This document shows, in pieces, positions 23,931 to 33,574 of a stretch of DNA of 42,532 nt. Under the pieces are notes generated by a model, which ran no database searches, was not told where the DNA came from, and was given only the letters and a program-made list of their open reading frames with translations. Each line of letters starts with the position of its first letter. The stretch's first letter is position 1. The translations under genes were made by a program, and so were the position numbers. This DNA comes from Melioribacter sp. (GTDB lineage: Bacteria; Bacteroidota; Ignavibacteria; Ignavibacteriales; Melioribacteraceae), in the NCBI GenBank assembly GCA_020723965.1, contig DYHW01000010.1, positions 1-42,532 on the forward strand. The letters are read 5' to 3'.

Positions 23931-23954
23931 TGAGGAGCGCCAAAACGCTCCTCA
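23931..23954. terminator. Rho-independent terminator after the DUF2892 gene
   Basis: Perfect 9-bp stem TGAGGAGCG / CGCTCCTCA with a 6-nt loop. On the minus strand it follows the DUF2892 stop by 6 nt and is followed by TTCTTTTTTT. On the plus strand it is followed by a T-rich run, so it may work in both directions. Confidence 0.9.
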
Positions 23955-23960
23955 GTTTAT

Positions 23961-24161
23961 TTATTTTTTTGTTTCAAGATTTGTTTTACAAGTTGAAATT
24001 CCGAATGGTAAATAAGTCGGGCACCAGCCAATTGCAGCAGTAAAGAGAGGAACAATTCCAATTAAACCCCACCAGCTTTCATTTAAAATACCAAGTGCAA
24101 TAATAATTAGACCAATAATTACACGAATTACTCTGTCCGAATTGCCTACATTTTTTTTCAT
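23961..24161 (-). CDS. DUF2892 (YgaP-type) small membrane protein
   Basis: 66 residues with two membrane helices (about 11-27 and 29-46). It begins M-K-K-N-V-G-N-S-D-R-V-I-R-V-I-I-G, the standard DUF2892 opening, and carries the conserved G-W-C-P-T-Y-L-P-F-G-I-S-T-C with two cysteines near the C-terminus. In E. coli YgaP this unit is fused to a rhodanese and anchors it to the membrane; here it stands alone. AGGAGAT lies just before the ATG, and a terminator follows. Confidence 0.9.
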   Translation of the reverse strand: MKKNVGNSDRVIRVIIGLIIIALGILNESWWGLIGIVPLFTAAIGWCPTYLPFGISTCKTNLETKK

Positions 24162-24284
24162 TTTAATCTCCTGTAAGTTGTTTAATGTTAGATGCAGGAA
24201 AATAATTTTTGATTCTAAAATTATCTGAACCGGTGCTGCCTCCTTTTGTTAAACAAAAAAGTCAATAAACTCGTTCATTAAATA

Positions 24285-25826
24285 TTATTTGATTAGCTGC
24301 ATCTTTTTAGAAATTTTTCCTGCAATAGTTTCCAATGAATAGATGTATGTTCCGCTTGCAAGATTGCTTCCGTCAAAATTAACAGTGTAACTGCCAGCAC
24401 TCTGATAAGAATTAACAATTGTTGAAACATTTCTTCCTAGCATATCATAAACTTTCAAATTGACTTCGCTTGGCTGCGGCAGTGAGTATTGAATTTTTGT
24501 CGAAGGATTGAACGGATTGGGGTAATTCTGCATCAACGCATAATCATTTGGAATAGCGATATCATAAGTTACATCTGTTATTCCGGATTTAAGCAAAGGG
24601 AGAGCTTGGAAATCTTTAAGAAGAACGTCATTTACTTGTTGACTTGTCATTCCAAAATGATCTTTCAGCATTGTCGCATAAATTTGGCGGAAATCATGAA
24701 TAAATTTTATATCGCCGTTGCTATCCAATTTAGTTAAGTCTGGATTAGATCCGAAAATTCCGCCTTGTATATTTTTACCAACCAATAGCATTGGTAGTGC
24801 TGCGCCATGGTCGGTCCCAGCGCTTCCGTTTTCATTCACTCTTCTTCCAAACTCTGAAAAAGTCAGCACAACGACTTTATCGGCAAGGGCAAGCTGATCT
24901 AAATCCGCTTGAAAAGATTTAATCGACTCTCCCAACCGCGATAATAAAGTTTGATGTGTGTTTGCTTGATTTGCGTGCGTATCAAATCCATCAAGTGTTG
25001 CTAAGTAAACCGGAGTTTCCAAACCGCCGGCAATCAGATCTGCAATAATTTTTAATTGTCCGCCAAACGTTCCACCCTTTGAATAATCCTGCTGTGGATT
25101 TCCTTTATCTGCTTTCTCTTTAATTACGCTTCCATATTTAATTGATAGAGCAGCGACTTCCTTCAAAAATTTCAGTTCATCGCCGGCTATTGTTGACGGC
25201 GGCGGATCGTTATCGGCAGAAATTCCACTTACTAATTGATAAAATGCATTTGGGTCAGAAAAAGCAACTGCCAATCCGCCTTGCGGGCTATCAAACAATC
25301 CCGATTGAACAGAGCCGATTTGAATTGCCATAGGATGTGTGTGGGGAACATTAGGATAATCCGGAAATGCCTTCAACAAATATCTTCCAACCCAACCATC
25401 AAAAACATACTTATCAGAGTCCGATGCAGAAAGCCAAATATCCGTTGATCGAAAATGTGAACGGTTCTGGTTCAAATATCCAACGCCCTGAATGACTGTA
25501 AGTTTCCCCTCCTCAAATAACGGCTTTAACTGCGCTAATGCGGGATGAAATCCCGTTAAATCATTTAGTTTTACAATAAGATTCTCATCGATCTTTATAT
25601 TTGGGCGCTTACTACTGTAAATGCTGTATTGATCGAGCGGTATAATAGTATTCAAACCATCGTTACCGCCTTTAAGTTGAATGAGGACTAAAATTTTTCC
25701 GCTGATGGATTGTATGTTCATGAACGGTTGGGCAAACGCTTTAATAGGAATTCCAGCAATTGAAAATGTAACAGCTCCTGCGCCGGTAACCATTCCTAAG
25801 TTTCGTAAAAATTCTCTTCTTTTCAT
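24285..25826 (-). CDS. DUF1501 exported protein with type IX sorting tail
   Basis: 513 residues. The N-terminus M-K-R-R-E-F-L-R-N-L-G-M-V-T-G-A-G-A is Tat-like (two arginines). The DUF1501 body (about 40-410) belongs to the alkaline phosphatase/sulfatase-like superfamily and keeps G-G-N-D-G-L-N, F-S-E-F-G-R-R and T-D-H-G motifs. The last 80 residues are a secretion/sorting domain (Y-P-N-P-F-N-P-S-T, then G-R-N-V-S, G-T-Y-I-Y) used for type IX secretion in Bacteroidota relatives. A Tat-type leader with a T9SS tail suggests export of a folded protein. The DUF1800 gene lies 17 bp upstream; the pair is conserved in many bacteria, with unknown function. Confidence 0.9.
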   Translation of the reverse strand: MKRREFLRNLGMVTGAGAVTFSIAGIPIKAFAQPFMNIQSISGKILVLIQLKGGNDGLNTIIPLDQYSIYSSKRPNIKIDENLIVKLNDLTGFHPALAQLKPLFEEGKLTVIQGVGYLNQNRSHFRSTDIWLSASDSDKYVFDGWVGRYLLKAFPDYPNVPHTHPMAIQIGSVQSGLFDSPQGGLAVAFSDPNAFYQLVSGISADNDPPPSTIAGDELKFLKEVAALSIKYGSVIKEKADKGNPQQDYSKGGTFGGQLKIIADLIAGGLETPVYLATLDGFDTHANQANTHQTLLSRLGESIKSFQADLDQLALADKVVVLTFSEFGRRVNENGSAGTDHGAALPMLLVGKNIQGGIFGSNPDLTKLDSNGDIKFIHDFRQIYATMLKDHFGMTSQQVNDVLLKDFQALPLLKSGITDVTYDIAIPNDYALMQNYPNPFNPSTKIQYSLPQPSEVNLKVYDMLGRNVSTIVNSYQSAGSYTVNFDGSNLASGTYIYSLETIAGKISKKMQLIK

Positions 25827-25843
25827 TTTGGCTCTCTGAAATA

Positions 25844-27247
25844 TTATGAAAGCTGAAATTCCGGTAAGCGCATTAAAGCTTTGAAAAATTTTTCAAGCCG
25901 AGTTTTGGACTGAGGATCGTATGTTGACCAATCGTAAACAGCAGCGCCATCTAAAAGTGTTGATAGTAATGAATCTTTTCTTGCTTTACTTAAAGGAAAC
26001 TGAATTAGCTGCTTTGTTACATCTTCAACTAATTGAACGGCGTTTTCTGAACTTTGGAAACTACGCGCATAAGCAACAACATCCGCTTTATAAGTTAAGC
26101 TGCTAATTCTTACACCGTTGATAATTGAGTCTGTATAGTTGTTTCTTGCAGGATAAGTTGTTGTACTCATCCACTTGCGCTGCCCTTCCCAGCCGCGAAC
26201 ATCGGGCGGATTAAATATATCCTGCTGAAGTTCTCCTGACTTTGTACGAATGTAGTTCAAAAAATTGTTGTCTGTTGAAAGACCAAATTGCCTTACTGTT
26301 GTTATCAATAATTCGATTGGTGATTTTATTTTAGCGCCGCGAATATCGGCAGAATGAAAATATTGCGACTTGTAAAGTGCAGAAAGAACAGGTTTCAGAT
26401 TATAATTATTAGCGCGCATTATTTCTGCAAGCTGCTTAACGTAATCTTCATTCGGCTGGTAATAGACAAATTCTTTGTAAAGTTTTCTGCAAAGGAATTC
26501 TGCTGTCGGCTGCTTTGTGAAAATGATATTAACGATCTCTTGATAACCGAAATTTCCGGTTTGTCCAAGAAAAGTTTTTGTGCCGTTATCAAAACCGGCG
26601 GCATCAAAGTAAGACGTTAACGTTGTGCTGTTAATTCTCCATCCCGTTAGCGCTCTTGCAGCTTGCTTGATATCTTCTTCAGTATAATTGCCAATACCAA
26701 TTGTAAAAAGTTCAAGAAGTTCGCGTGCGTAATTTTCGTTTGGTGCGTTTTTAGTGTTTCTAACTCCGTCGAGGTAATAAAGCATTGCGGAGTCTATCGT
26801 AACTTTTTTCGTCAATTCAATAATATTTCCAAATGCATATTGACGGAATAATTTATTCTGTAAATAGATAAGCTGCGGCACCAGAACAGTAGAATACTCG
26901 CTTACAAAATGATTAGACCAAAACCATACCATCTTTTCTCTGGAAGAGAGTCCTGGGTTGCTCATCATATTGAGCCACCAATAAACCAACGAGCGGAACC
27001 AATTATTGTATTCGGTTTGGTTGGTTGTGTTATTAGGTGCCGTTGTCCAATCTATTCCGTTGTAATTTGGCGCAGTAGGTTCCGGCTGTTCTTTAAGAAG
27101 ATAATTATCAACAAAGTCATCTAAAGTTTTCGAGAGAGCAAAATCTACATCTGCTTTGGTAAATCCAAAGGATGTACGAGAAAGTATATGCCTGGCAGCT
27201 TCATCGTTCCAGATAGTTATTTTTTGAAGGTATTGAGATTTATTCAT
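25844..27247 (-). CDS. DUF1800 family protein
   Basis: 467 residues from the ATG at 27247; the in-frame TTG ten codons upstream is less likely. It contains the DUF1800 landmarks A-A-R-H-I-L-S-R-T-S-F-G (about 15-26), W-F-W-S-N-H-F, N-E-N-Y-A-R-E-L-L-E-L-F-T-I-G with its conserved acid pair, A-R-A-L-T-G-W and P-P-D-V-R-G-W-E-G. No signal peptide is evident. DUF1800 and DUF1501 genes travel together and are thought to act together at the cell surface; the function is unknown. It is the first gene of the pair. Confidence 0.9.
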   Translation of the reverse strand: MNKSQYLQKITIWNDEAARHILSRTSFGFTKADVDFALSKTLDDFVDNYLLKEQPEPTAPNYNGIDWTTAPNNTTNQTEYNNWFRSLVYWWLNMMSNPGLSSREKMVWFWSNHFVSEYSTVLVPQLIYLQNKLFRQYAFGNIIELTKKVTIDSAMLYYLDGVRNTKNAPNENYARELLELFTIGIGNYTEEDIKQAARALTGWRINSTTLTSYFDAAGFDNGTKTFLGQTGNFGYQEIVNIIFTKQPTAEFLCRKLYKEFVYYQPNEDYVKQLAEIMRANNYNLKPVLSALYKSQYFHSADIRGAKIKSPIELLITTVRQFGLSTDNNFLNYIRTKSGELQQDIFNPPDVRGWEGQRKWMSTTTYPARNNYTDSIINGVRISSLTYKADVVAYARSFQSSENAVQLVEDVTKQLIQFPLSKARKDSLLSTLLDGAAVYDWSTYDPQSKTRLEKFFKALMRLPEFQLS

Positions 27248-27430
27248 TTCAAAAAAACTCTTCTTATTCTTCACCAATAAGTAACAATTGATACAAAGGA
27301 AAAGTTTAATTGCTTTTAGCCTAGAGTTAAGAGTTGTGATTTAAATTACACACCGGTTTACTAACTATACATTCTGTTATTGAAAATGTGCAGATGTCTT
27401 AATTTTTTATCGTCAGGCAACCTTAAAAAA

Positions 27431-30016
27431 TTAGTTCATCAGCCCAGCAGAATGAATTGCATTGAATAAAAACTTAAACGTCCCAAATGTTTGATGACGG
27501 TTCTGAACTTTGAAACCAAACAAAATAACATGCCCATTTTTTTGTTTAACATCAACAATAGCAGCCCGCCTGAAAAGATAATCTTCGCCATGTAAAAAAC
27601 CGGATTTTAATAAACTGCTTGTTGGATATCTGGCAACGACGCTTCTATCGTACTGCCCAAAAGGAATTGTTGTGGCAAATGCAATATTGTCGCTCAAGTA
27701 GCCAATTGTTTCAGCATCGAAGCCAAAGCCAATTGGGTTACTGTTATTCACATTCATTCTGATCAACGAACCGGGGCAGAAGAAATCATCGCTCTTCACA
27801 TTTTTGAGAACGTTTGTAACGCGCAATCCGAAATCTTCTATTGCAAAGTTGCATGCTTGTCCAATTGTAATTAGGTAACCGCCTTCTTTCTCAACAAATA
27901 ATTTCAAATTTTCAACTCCTTCTTTCTCAATTCCTCCTTCAAATTCCGGCGGCTTCGGTCTATAAAAGCGTGCATTATCTCCGCTTGGTTTTCCGGTTTT
28001 AATAATATCACCGTTCATATCAGGAATGATAATAACATCAAACTGTTCTTTCAGTTTTTTATTTTTGAAATCTTTATTGAACATTGACTTAAACTCGAAT
28101 GCATAATTTTCGAGCAATAATCGTGTCCATCCTTCATCCATGCTTGCAGAATAAGATTGATACAGCCCGACGCGAACTTTTTTTAACTCTTTCAATTTTG
28201 ATTTATCTACAAGATCAACCGATAATATTTTAAGATAAAGTTCTTTTGCTAAATCATTAACTACTTTCTTCGACTTTTCATTGACCGGGACAAAAACAGA
28301 ACCTTCGGCAAACTCTTGTTGTTCGATCCTTATTCTTTCTACATTCCAGTTAAGGGGAATATTTTCTTTCTGCAGTTTATTGATAAAAGTTGAGTTAATA
28401 TTAGACCCGGCTTGAGCAATAAAATAATTTCCACTGGAGCCGCTAACTTCTCCTACTTGATAATTTGCATCGGAAAGAATTTTTGCTTCAAGGGAAAAAA
28501 CTTTATCAATTGTAAAAAAATCAACGCCCATCAAATATGGAAGAGTCCATCCTGCAACATCGTACGGTCGGATTGGCGTTTCGCTTCTAGATTTTCGCAA
28601 ATCAGGATAGCGCTGTTCTTCGAATAGATCCTTTACATACCTTCCGTTCGGCTGAGCATTGAAAATGATGTAACTATTTGCCGGATAAATAATGTTGTCA
28701 ATTTTGAACTCTTTTTCTGAAAAGTGAACTTCAACGCCACCAAGCTGTAATACCTCAATCATCTTAGAAGTTGTATGAGGGTCTTTTTGGTCTCGTGGAA
28801 TTATATAAGCAAATGGTTTTTCATTTTTTCCTTTTTCCACTGCTTCTTTTCCCATTTTATAATAGTTTAATAATAGTTCTTCTTTGTAGAGAGCGGAAGT
28901 TTCCAATAAACTATAAGTGAGAGCAAGTTCATAATCTACAATATTGCGCAAACGCCACCAGCCGCCGCGCCAAGGAGAAGGATAGTTTGTACGAATATCA
29001 TAAGTTGTTAGTTCTTGAGTTGTTCTCACTTCTGATGAATCAATAAAAATAGGGGAAGCAATATTACAGCTTGCCATTTCCGAAAGAAGAGCAATTTGAT
29101 TGTGCCACAAACCGCAATCACTTGCCGGTCCCTGCCACCATCCTTCAAACAAAGCTTGAGTAATAATTCCAGTAAAATTTTTCTTCTCCATATCGAGCGC
29201 CGTTATTCCACCAATTACACTTTGCCATCTCCAAATTAGCGGGTTCACGTTTGGGTTAAGCGGGTCTTTATATGGAACAACAAACAACCGCGCACCAGTG
29301 CTTCCCATTTGATGTTGGTCTAACCAGATTTGCGGCATCCACTCATGAAATGCAATCTTAACCACATTTTGTGTTTCTTTTAGGTTGAACATGAACCAGT
29401 CTCGGTTGTTATCATGTCCGGAATAAACATGATAAAGATACGGCATATTTGCGCCGTCATATTCTGTATTAAGATATTTATTGTACCAATTTACAATCAT
29501 TGTTGTGCCGTCTGGATTGATTGAAGGCATAAGTATGAAGATAACATCACTCAATGCTTTGTTCGATTTTTCTGATGCGCTGCATGCTGCAAGCTGATAT
29601 GCAAATTCCATAGACATTTGTGCAGAAGCAATTTCTGTAGAGTGAATGTTGCAAGTTACAAGCACAACTATTTTTCCCTCTTTTGCAAGTTGTTTTGCAT
29701 CATCTTCAGAAAGTTTGCGAGGGTCAGAAAGTTTTTTCACAATTTCTCTGTAACGCTCTTTGTTCTTCAAATTTTCTTCAGAGCTTATTAAAGCCATAAA
29801 CATATCTCTGCCCTGAGAAGTTTTCCCGATCTCTTCATATTGTATTTTATTTGAAAATTGAGACAGATGCTTAAAATATTTTTGTATTGTCTCGTAATCG
29901 GCAATTTTATAATCTGCACCAACTTTGAATCCCAAAAATTCTTCGGGAGATTTGAGAGATTGTGCATTAAGAAATGAAAATGAAATGATGACGAAGAGAA
30001 GCAGATTTTTTTTCAT
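27431..30016 (-). CDS. Exported M14-family zinc carboxypeptidase, 861 residues
   Basis: Signal peptide M-K-K-N-L-L-L-F-V-I-I-S-F-S-F-L-N-A-Q, then a peptidase M14 domain. Zinc ligands are H125 and E128 (N-I-H-S-T-E) and H235 (D-Q-H-Q-M-G); S-I-N-P-D-G and N-N-R-D-W are the other conserved M14 boxes. The C-terminal half (about 400-861) contains a glutamine-amidotransferase-like fold segment (V-I-I-P-D-M-N-G, G-G-Y-L-I-T-I-G-Q-A-C) seen in many large M14 relatives. Likely periplasmic or surface peptide degradation. It is divergent from a second 861-residue M14 gene across a 490-bp gap. Confidence 0.92.
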   Translation of the reverse strand: MKKNLLLFVIISFSFLNAQSLKSPEEFLGFKVGADYKIADYETIQKYFKHLSQFSNKIQYEEIGKTSQGRDMFMALISSEENLKNKERYREIVKKLSDPRKLSEDDAKQLAKEGKIVVLVTCNIHSTEIASAQMSMEFAYQLAACSASEKSNKALSDVIFILMPSINPDGTTMIVNWYNKYLNTEYDGANMPYLYHVYSGHDNNRDWFMFNLKETQNVVKIAFHEWMPQIWLDQHQMGSTGARLFVVPYKDPLNPNVNPLIWRWQSVIGGITALDMEKKNFTGIITQALFEGWWQGPASDCGLWHNQIALLSEMASCNIASPIFIDSSEVRTTQELTTYDIRTNYPSPWRGGWWRLRNIVDYELALTYSLLETSALYKEELLLNYYKMGKEAVEKGKNEKPFAYIIPRDQKDPHTTSKMIEVLQLGGVEVHFSEKEFKIDNIIYPANSYIIFNAQPNGRYVKDLFEEQRYPDLRKSRSETPIRPYDVAGWTLPYLMGVDFFTIDKVFSLEAKILSDANYQVGEVSGSSGNYFIAQAGSNINSTFINKLQKENIPLNWNVERIRIEQQEFAEGSVFVPVNEKSKKVVNDLAKELYLKILSVDLVDKSKLKELKKVRVGLYQSYSASMDEGWTRLLLENYAFEFKSMFNKDFKNKKLKEQFDVIIIPDMNGDIIKTGKPSGDNARFYRPKPPEFEGGIEKEGVENLKLFVEKEGGYLITIGQACNFAIEDFGLRVTNVLKNVKSDDFFCPGSLIRMNVNNSNPIGFGFDAETIGYLSDNIAFATTIPFGQYDRSVVARYPTSSLLKSGFLHGEDYLFRRAAIVDVKQKNGHVILFGFKVQNRHQTFGTFKFLFNAIHSAGLMN

Positions 30017-30506
30017 TTATCTTCCAATATTTTATTTGATAATTTGGGAAGGATATTAGGAATTTTATGAAAAGATTACAATTAAAATTTTGAACGGTTG
30101 TATAAAATTTCCTGAATGCGCTTCATAGAGATGAAGAAACGCCCTGCCACAGATGAGATATGCCTAGGCATTCTTGTATAAAAAATACTTCGCTTAATAA
30201 CTCACCTTTTGCATAAAGCCAAAATTAAAATTTTATAGCCCCTACCTTCCCCGAAGGGTTCTTCGGACAGGCGGGGTTTTGAAATATATACCCCCTGTAT
30301 GGGCTTTAGCCCAACAACACCTCCTTTAGGGGGTTAAAACTCAAAATATTTTGGGGAGGTCTCTTTACCCCGTCCCGAATTTTCGGGACGGGGCTATTGT
30401 TTTTTCTCGTGCAAAATATCTCTATTAAAAGGTCGCTGCGTAACATCAGTAAGTTAGAATATTATTATATTGTAAAAAAAATCTTTTCACTTTCAAGAGA
30501 TAAAAA
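30017..30506. other. Hairpin-rich gap between two divergent peptidase genes
   Basis: No gene seen. It is AT-rich at both ends, with a compact GC-rich core at about 30236-30395 made of several palindromes: CCGAAG-GGTT-CTTCGG at 30251-30266 inside an outer CCCC/GGGG pair, GGGCTTTAGCCC at 30301-30312, CTCCTTTAGGGGG at 30322-30334, and the long stem at 30368-30393. The two divergent promoters must be on the two sides. The core may be a small non-coding mobile repeat. Confidence 0.55.
30368..30393 (+). terminator. Strong stem-loop with T-run
   Basis: An 11-bp perfect stem (CCCCGTCCCGA / TCGGGACGGGG, loop ATTT) followed within 6 nt by TTTTTT. It has the form of a rho-independent terminator on the + strand, but no + gene lies upstream, so it is more likely part of a repeat element or an attenuator before the 30507 gene. 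Confidence 0.5.
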
Positions 30507-33092
30507 ATGAAAAAAACTTTTAAAAGTTTCTTAAAACTAATTTTGTTTGCAGCATTGTTTAACAATACTCTCTTTTCGCAGCAAGGATTAGAATACTTTC
30601 TTACAGGCGATATAAATTACAGTTCTAATATCCCCACTCCGCAATCCTATTTCGGTTTTATTCCGGGCGAATATCACTTGCGGTATGATCAAATAATTGG
30701 ATACATAAAATTATTAGCCCAAAACACAGATAGAATGAAAATTGAAGAGTATGGAAAAACATACGAGCAGAGATCATTATATCTGCTTACAATCTCTTCA
30801 CCTGTAAATTTGAAAAATATTGAAGAAATAAGAGCCAAGCATAAGCTTTTATCGGACCCCCAAAAATCTTCCGCGCTAAAAATTGAAGAGATGCCTGTAG
30901 TTGTTTGGCTTGGCTATTCGGTACACGGAAATGAAGCAAGCGGGGCTAATTCTGTTCCTTTATTACTTTATCATTTAACAGCTGCTACTGGAAAAGAATT
31001 TGAAGAAATGCTTTCCAAAACTATTATTATAGTAGACCCTGTATTAAACCCGGATGGACTTGATCGTTTTGCAATTTGGACTAATATGCACCGGAGTAAA
31101 GTGCCCAACACGGATCCTTTCAACAGAGAACATCAAGAGTATTGGCCGAACGGAAGAGGCAATCATTACTGGTTCGACCTAAATAGAGATTGGTTATTGC
31201 TACAACACCCTGAAAGCAGAAGCAGAGTTGTTAAATATCATGAATGGATGCCGAACATTCTGACCGATCACCACGAAATGGGAAGCAACTCAACATTTTT
31301 CTTTCAGCCAGGCGTGCCCGATAGAGCTAATCCTCTTACGCCAAAAGAAAATTATCTGCTCACAAAAAAAATTGCTCAGTACCATGCTAAATCTTTAGAT
31401 AAAATAGGCGCCCTCTATTTTTCTGAAGAAGTTTTTGATGATTTTTATTACGGTAAAGGTTCCAGCTATCCCGATATCAATGGAAGTATCGGAATTTTAT
31501 TTGAGCAGGCAAGTTCAAGAGGAATTAGGCAGGAAAATAACGACGGGGTAATTACATTTCCTTTTGCAATCAGAAATCAATTCATAACATCACTTTCTAC
31601 TTTAACAGCAGCTTATGATATGAGAGTTGAATTGCTCAATTATCAAAAAAATTTCTTTGTATCTGAACTCAAAGAAGCACAAAAATCTGATGTAAAAGCA
31701 TACATTTTCGGCAATAAAAATGATCAGGTGCTCAACAATTATTTTGTTGATATACTAAATAGACATCAAATTGATGTTTATGAATTGAATAAAAATTTAA
31801 CTGTGGGAAATGTAAAATTTGAAGCCGGCTCTGCTTATGTTGTGCCAACAGAGCAGCCAAATTTTGGTCTAATCACTACTTTATTTAAAACGAGCACTGA
31901 ATTTAAGGATAGCATTTTTTACGATATTTCTTCGTGGACCTTCCCTTTAGCTTTCAATCTGCCGTATGCAGAATATAAATCAAAATCATTTCCCAAAGAG
32001 TTGATTGGAAAAAGAATTACTGCGCTTGAGTTTCCGAAAGGAAGCTTTGAAGAATCTGATAACGTTTATGCTTATCTATTTAGCTGGGATAGATATCTGG
32101 CTCCTAAGGTGCTAAACCAAATTTTAAACTGCGGAATAAAAGTTAAAGCTGCGACAAAACCATTTAAGGCAGCAACTAATAAAGGCGAAATAGATTTCAA
32201 CTACGGCTCAATCATTATTCCATTTGGCATTCAAAGAACAAATATTGCCAGCATAAATAACATTCTTAAGAAAGCAGCTGAAGAGAACAACATCGATATT
32301 TATTCGCTGAGCACGGGGTTGTCTCTTGAAGGAATAGATATTGGAAGCTCAAATTTTGTAGTTGTTAATAAACCCAAAGTTATGTTAATAGTCGGTCCTC
32401 AAATCTCTTCTATTGACGCCGGCGAAATTTGGCATTTGCTCGATCAAAGAATGGAGATGAGCTTGAGTTTGATTGAAACTCGATTTATTAGAAATATTGA
32501 TTTGAAAAATTACACTACAATTATAATGACCGATGGCTCATATAGCAGCATAGATTCCAGCGAAGTTGCAAAACTAAAACAATGGATTCAGGAGGGGGGA
32601 ACTTTGATCTCTATAGGTTCTGCAACAGAATGGTTGATCAATAAAAAATTTACAAAAGTGAAATTGATAGATAAAAATGCAGATAAAGATAAATCACTAC
32701 TAGGCAGACGAGAGTACGCCCTTAAAAGAAAAGACCAAGATGCGCTTGCTATTCCAGGGTCAATATTTCAAGCGAATCTTGATTTAACACACCCTCTAGG
32801 TTTTGGTTATACAGACCCGAAACTTTATGTTTTTGTAAGCGGGAATATCATTTTGCAGTCATCATCAGATCCCTATTCAACACCGCTTCAATATAGCGAC
32901 AAACCTCTTGTAAGCGGATTCGTATCAAAAAGAATATTAAAACTGTTTGAGAATTCTGCTAGCATTGTAACGGATAGATTAGGAAAAGGTAATATTATTA
33001 TGATTACTGAGGGGCCAAACTATAGGGCTTATTGGTACAGCACTAATAAACTTTTGATGAACAGTATTTTCTTTGGCAGAATGATAAATTAA
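30507..33092 (+). CDS. Second exported M14-family carboxypeptidase, 861 residues
   Basis: Signal peptide (M-K-K-T-F-K-S-F-L-K-L-I-L-F-A-A-L-F) followed by an M14 domain with H140 and E143 (S-V-H-G-N-E), P-V-L-N-P-D-G, D-L-N-R-D-W and D-H-H-E-M-G (His 255 or 256 as third zinc ligand). The C-terminal half again has a GATase-like region (T-I-I-M-T-D-G, G-G-T-L-I-S-I-G-S-A-T-E). It has the same length and domain order as the divergent gene at 27431, but the sequences differ widely, so these are old paralogues. No sorting tail is seen. Confidence 0.92.
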   Translation: MKKTFKSFLKLILFAALFNNTLFSQQGLEYFLTGDINYSSNIPTPQSYFGFIPGEYHLRYDQIIGYIKLLAQNTDRMKIEEYGKTYEQRSLYLLTISSPVNLKNIEEIRAKHKLLSDPQKSSALKIEEMPVVVWLGYSVHGNEASGANSVPLLLYHLTAATGKEFEEMLSKTIIIVDPVLNPDGLDRFAIWTNMHRSKVPNTDPFNREHQEYWPNGRGNHYWFDLNRDWLLLQHPESRSRVVKYHEWMPNILTDHHEMGSNSTFFFQPGVPDRANPLTPKENYLLTKKIAQYHAKSLDKIGALYFSEEVFDDFYYGKGSSYPDINGSIGILFEQASSRGIRQENNDGVITFPFAIRNQFITSLSTLTAAYDMRVELLNYQKNFFVSELKEAQKSDVKAYIFGNKNDQVLNNYFVDILNRHQIDVYELNKNLTVGNVKFEAGSAYVVPTEQPNFGLITTLFKTSTEFKDSIFYDISSWTFPLAFNLPYAEYKSKSFPKELIGKRITALEFPKGSFEESDNVYAYLFSWDRYLAPKVLNQILNCGIKVKAATKPFKAATNKGEIDFNYGSIIIPFGIQRTNIASINNILKKAAEENNIDIYSLSTGLSLEGIDIGSSNFVVVNKPKVMLIVGPQISSIDAGEIWHLLDQRMEMSLSLIETRFIRNIDLKNYTTIIMTDGSYSSIDSSEVAKLKQWIQEGGTLISIGSATEWLINKKFTKVKLIDKNADKDKSLLGRREYALKRKDQDALAIPGSIFQANLDLTHPLGFGYTDPKLYVFVSGNIILQSSSDPYSTPLQYSDKPLVSGFVSKRILKLFENSASIVTDRLGKGNIIMITEGPNYRAYWYSTNKLLMNSIFFGRMIN

Positions 33093-33215
33093 AATAATTT
33101 ACACCCGCAGCCGAGGTGGTATTTTTGTTCTTTGTAATAAAATTCTAAACAAGGGTAAGCTCTGCCTCAGACACTAAATCATAAATCAACCGAACTAAAT
33201 TTGCAATTGGGCTTA

Positions 33216-33563
33216 TCAAACATATTTTATTTTATTCAATTCATCCACCAAAATTATTTTTGGCTTTTGTGTTTTTAATTCTGTTTCATCGTATTGCGCG
33301 TAGCTTGCAATGATAATTATATCTCCTACTTGTACTAACCTGGCGGCTGCGCCATTTAAACTAATTTCATTTTCACTGCCTTGAATAACGTAAGTAGAAA
33401 AACGTTGTCCGTTATTAACATTATATATTTCTACTTTTTCAAATTCTTTTATATCGGCAGATTCAGATAAAAGTGGATCGATGGCAATTGAGCCTTCATA
33501 GTTTAGATCAGCTCCAGTTACAGTTGCCCTGTGTATTTTTGATTTTAATAAAGTTCGCAGCAT
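33216..33563 (-). CDS. panD: Aspartate 1-decarboxylase (pyruvoyl enzyme)
   Basis: Makes beta-alanine for pantothenate. The 115 residues keep the self-cleavage site G24-S25 (Y-E-G-S-I-A-I-D), which yields the pyruvoyl group on Ser25. They also keep the catalytic K9 (S-K-I-H-R-A), the conserved Y-N-V-N-N-G-x-R-F-x-T-Y and N-G-A-A-A-R. It is the last gene of the pantothenate/CoA operon, 11 bp after coaX. Confidence 0.96.
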   Translation of the reverse strand: MLRTLLKSKIHRATVTGADLNYEGSIAIDPLLSESADIKEFEKVEIYNVNNGQRFSTYVIQGSENEISLNGAAARLVQVGDIIIIASYAQYDETELKTQKPKIILVDELNKIKYV

Positions 33564-33574
33564 TTAGATTCCTT

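Noticed and set aside
27248..27277. TTG start ten codons upstream of the DUF1800 ATG
   Set aside because: It adds a charged, unconserved tail; the ATG at 27247 is more likely.
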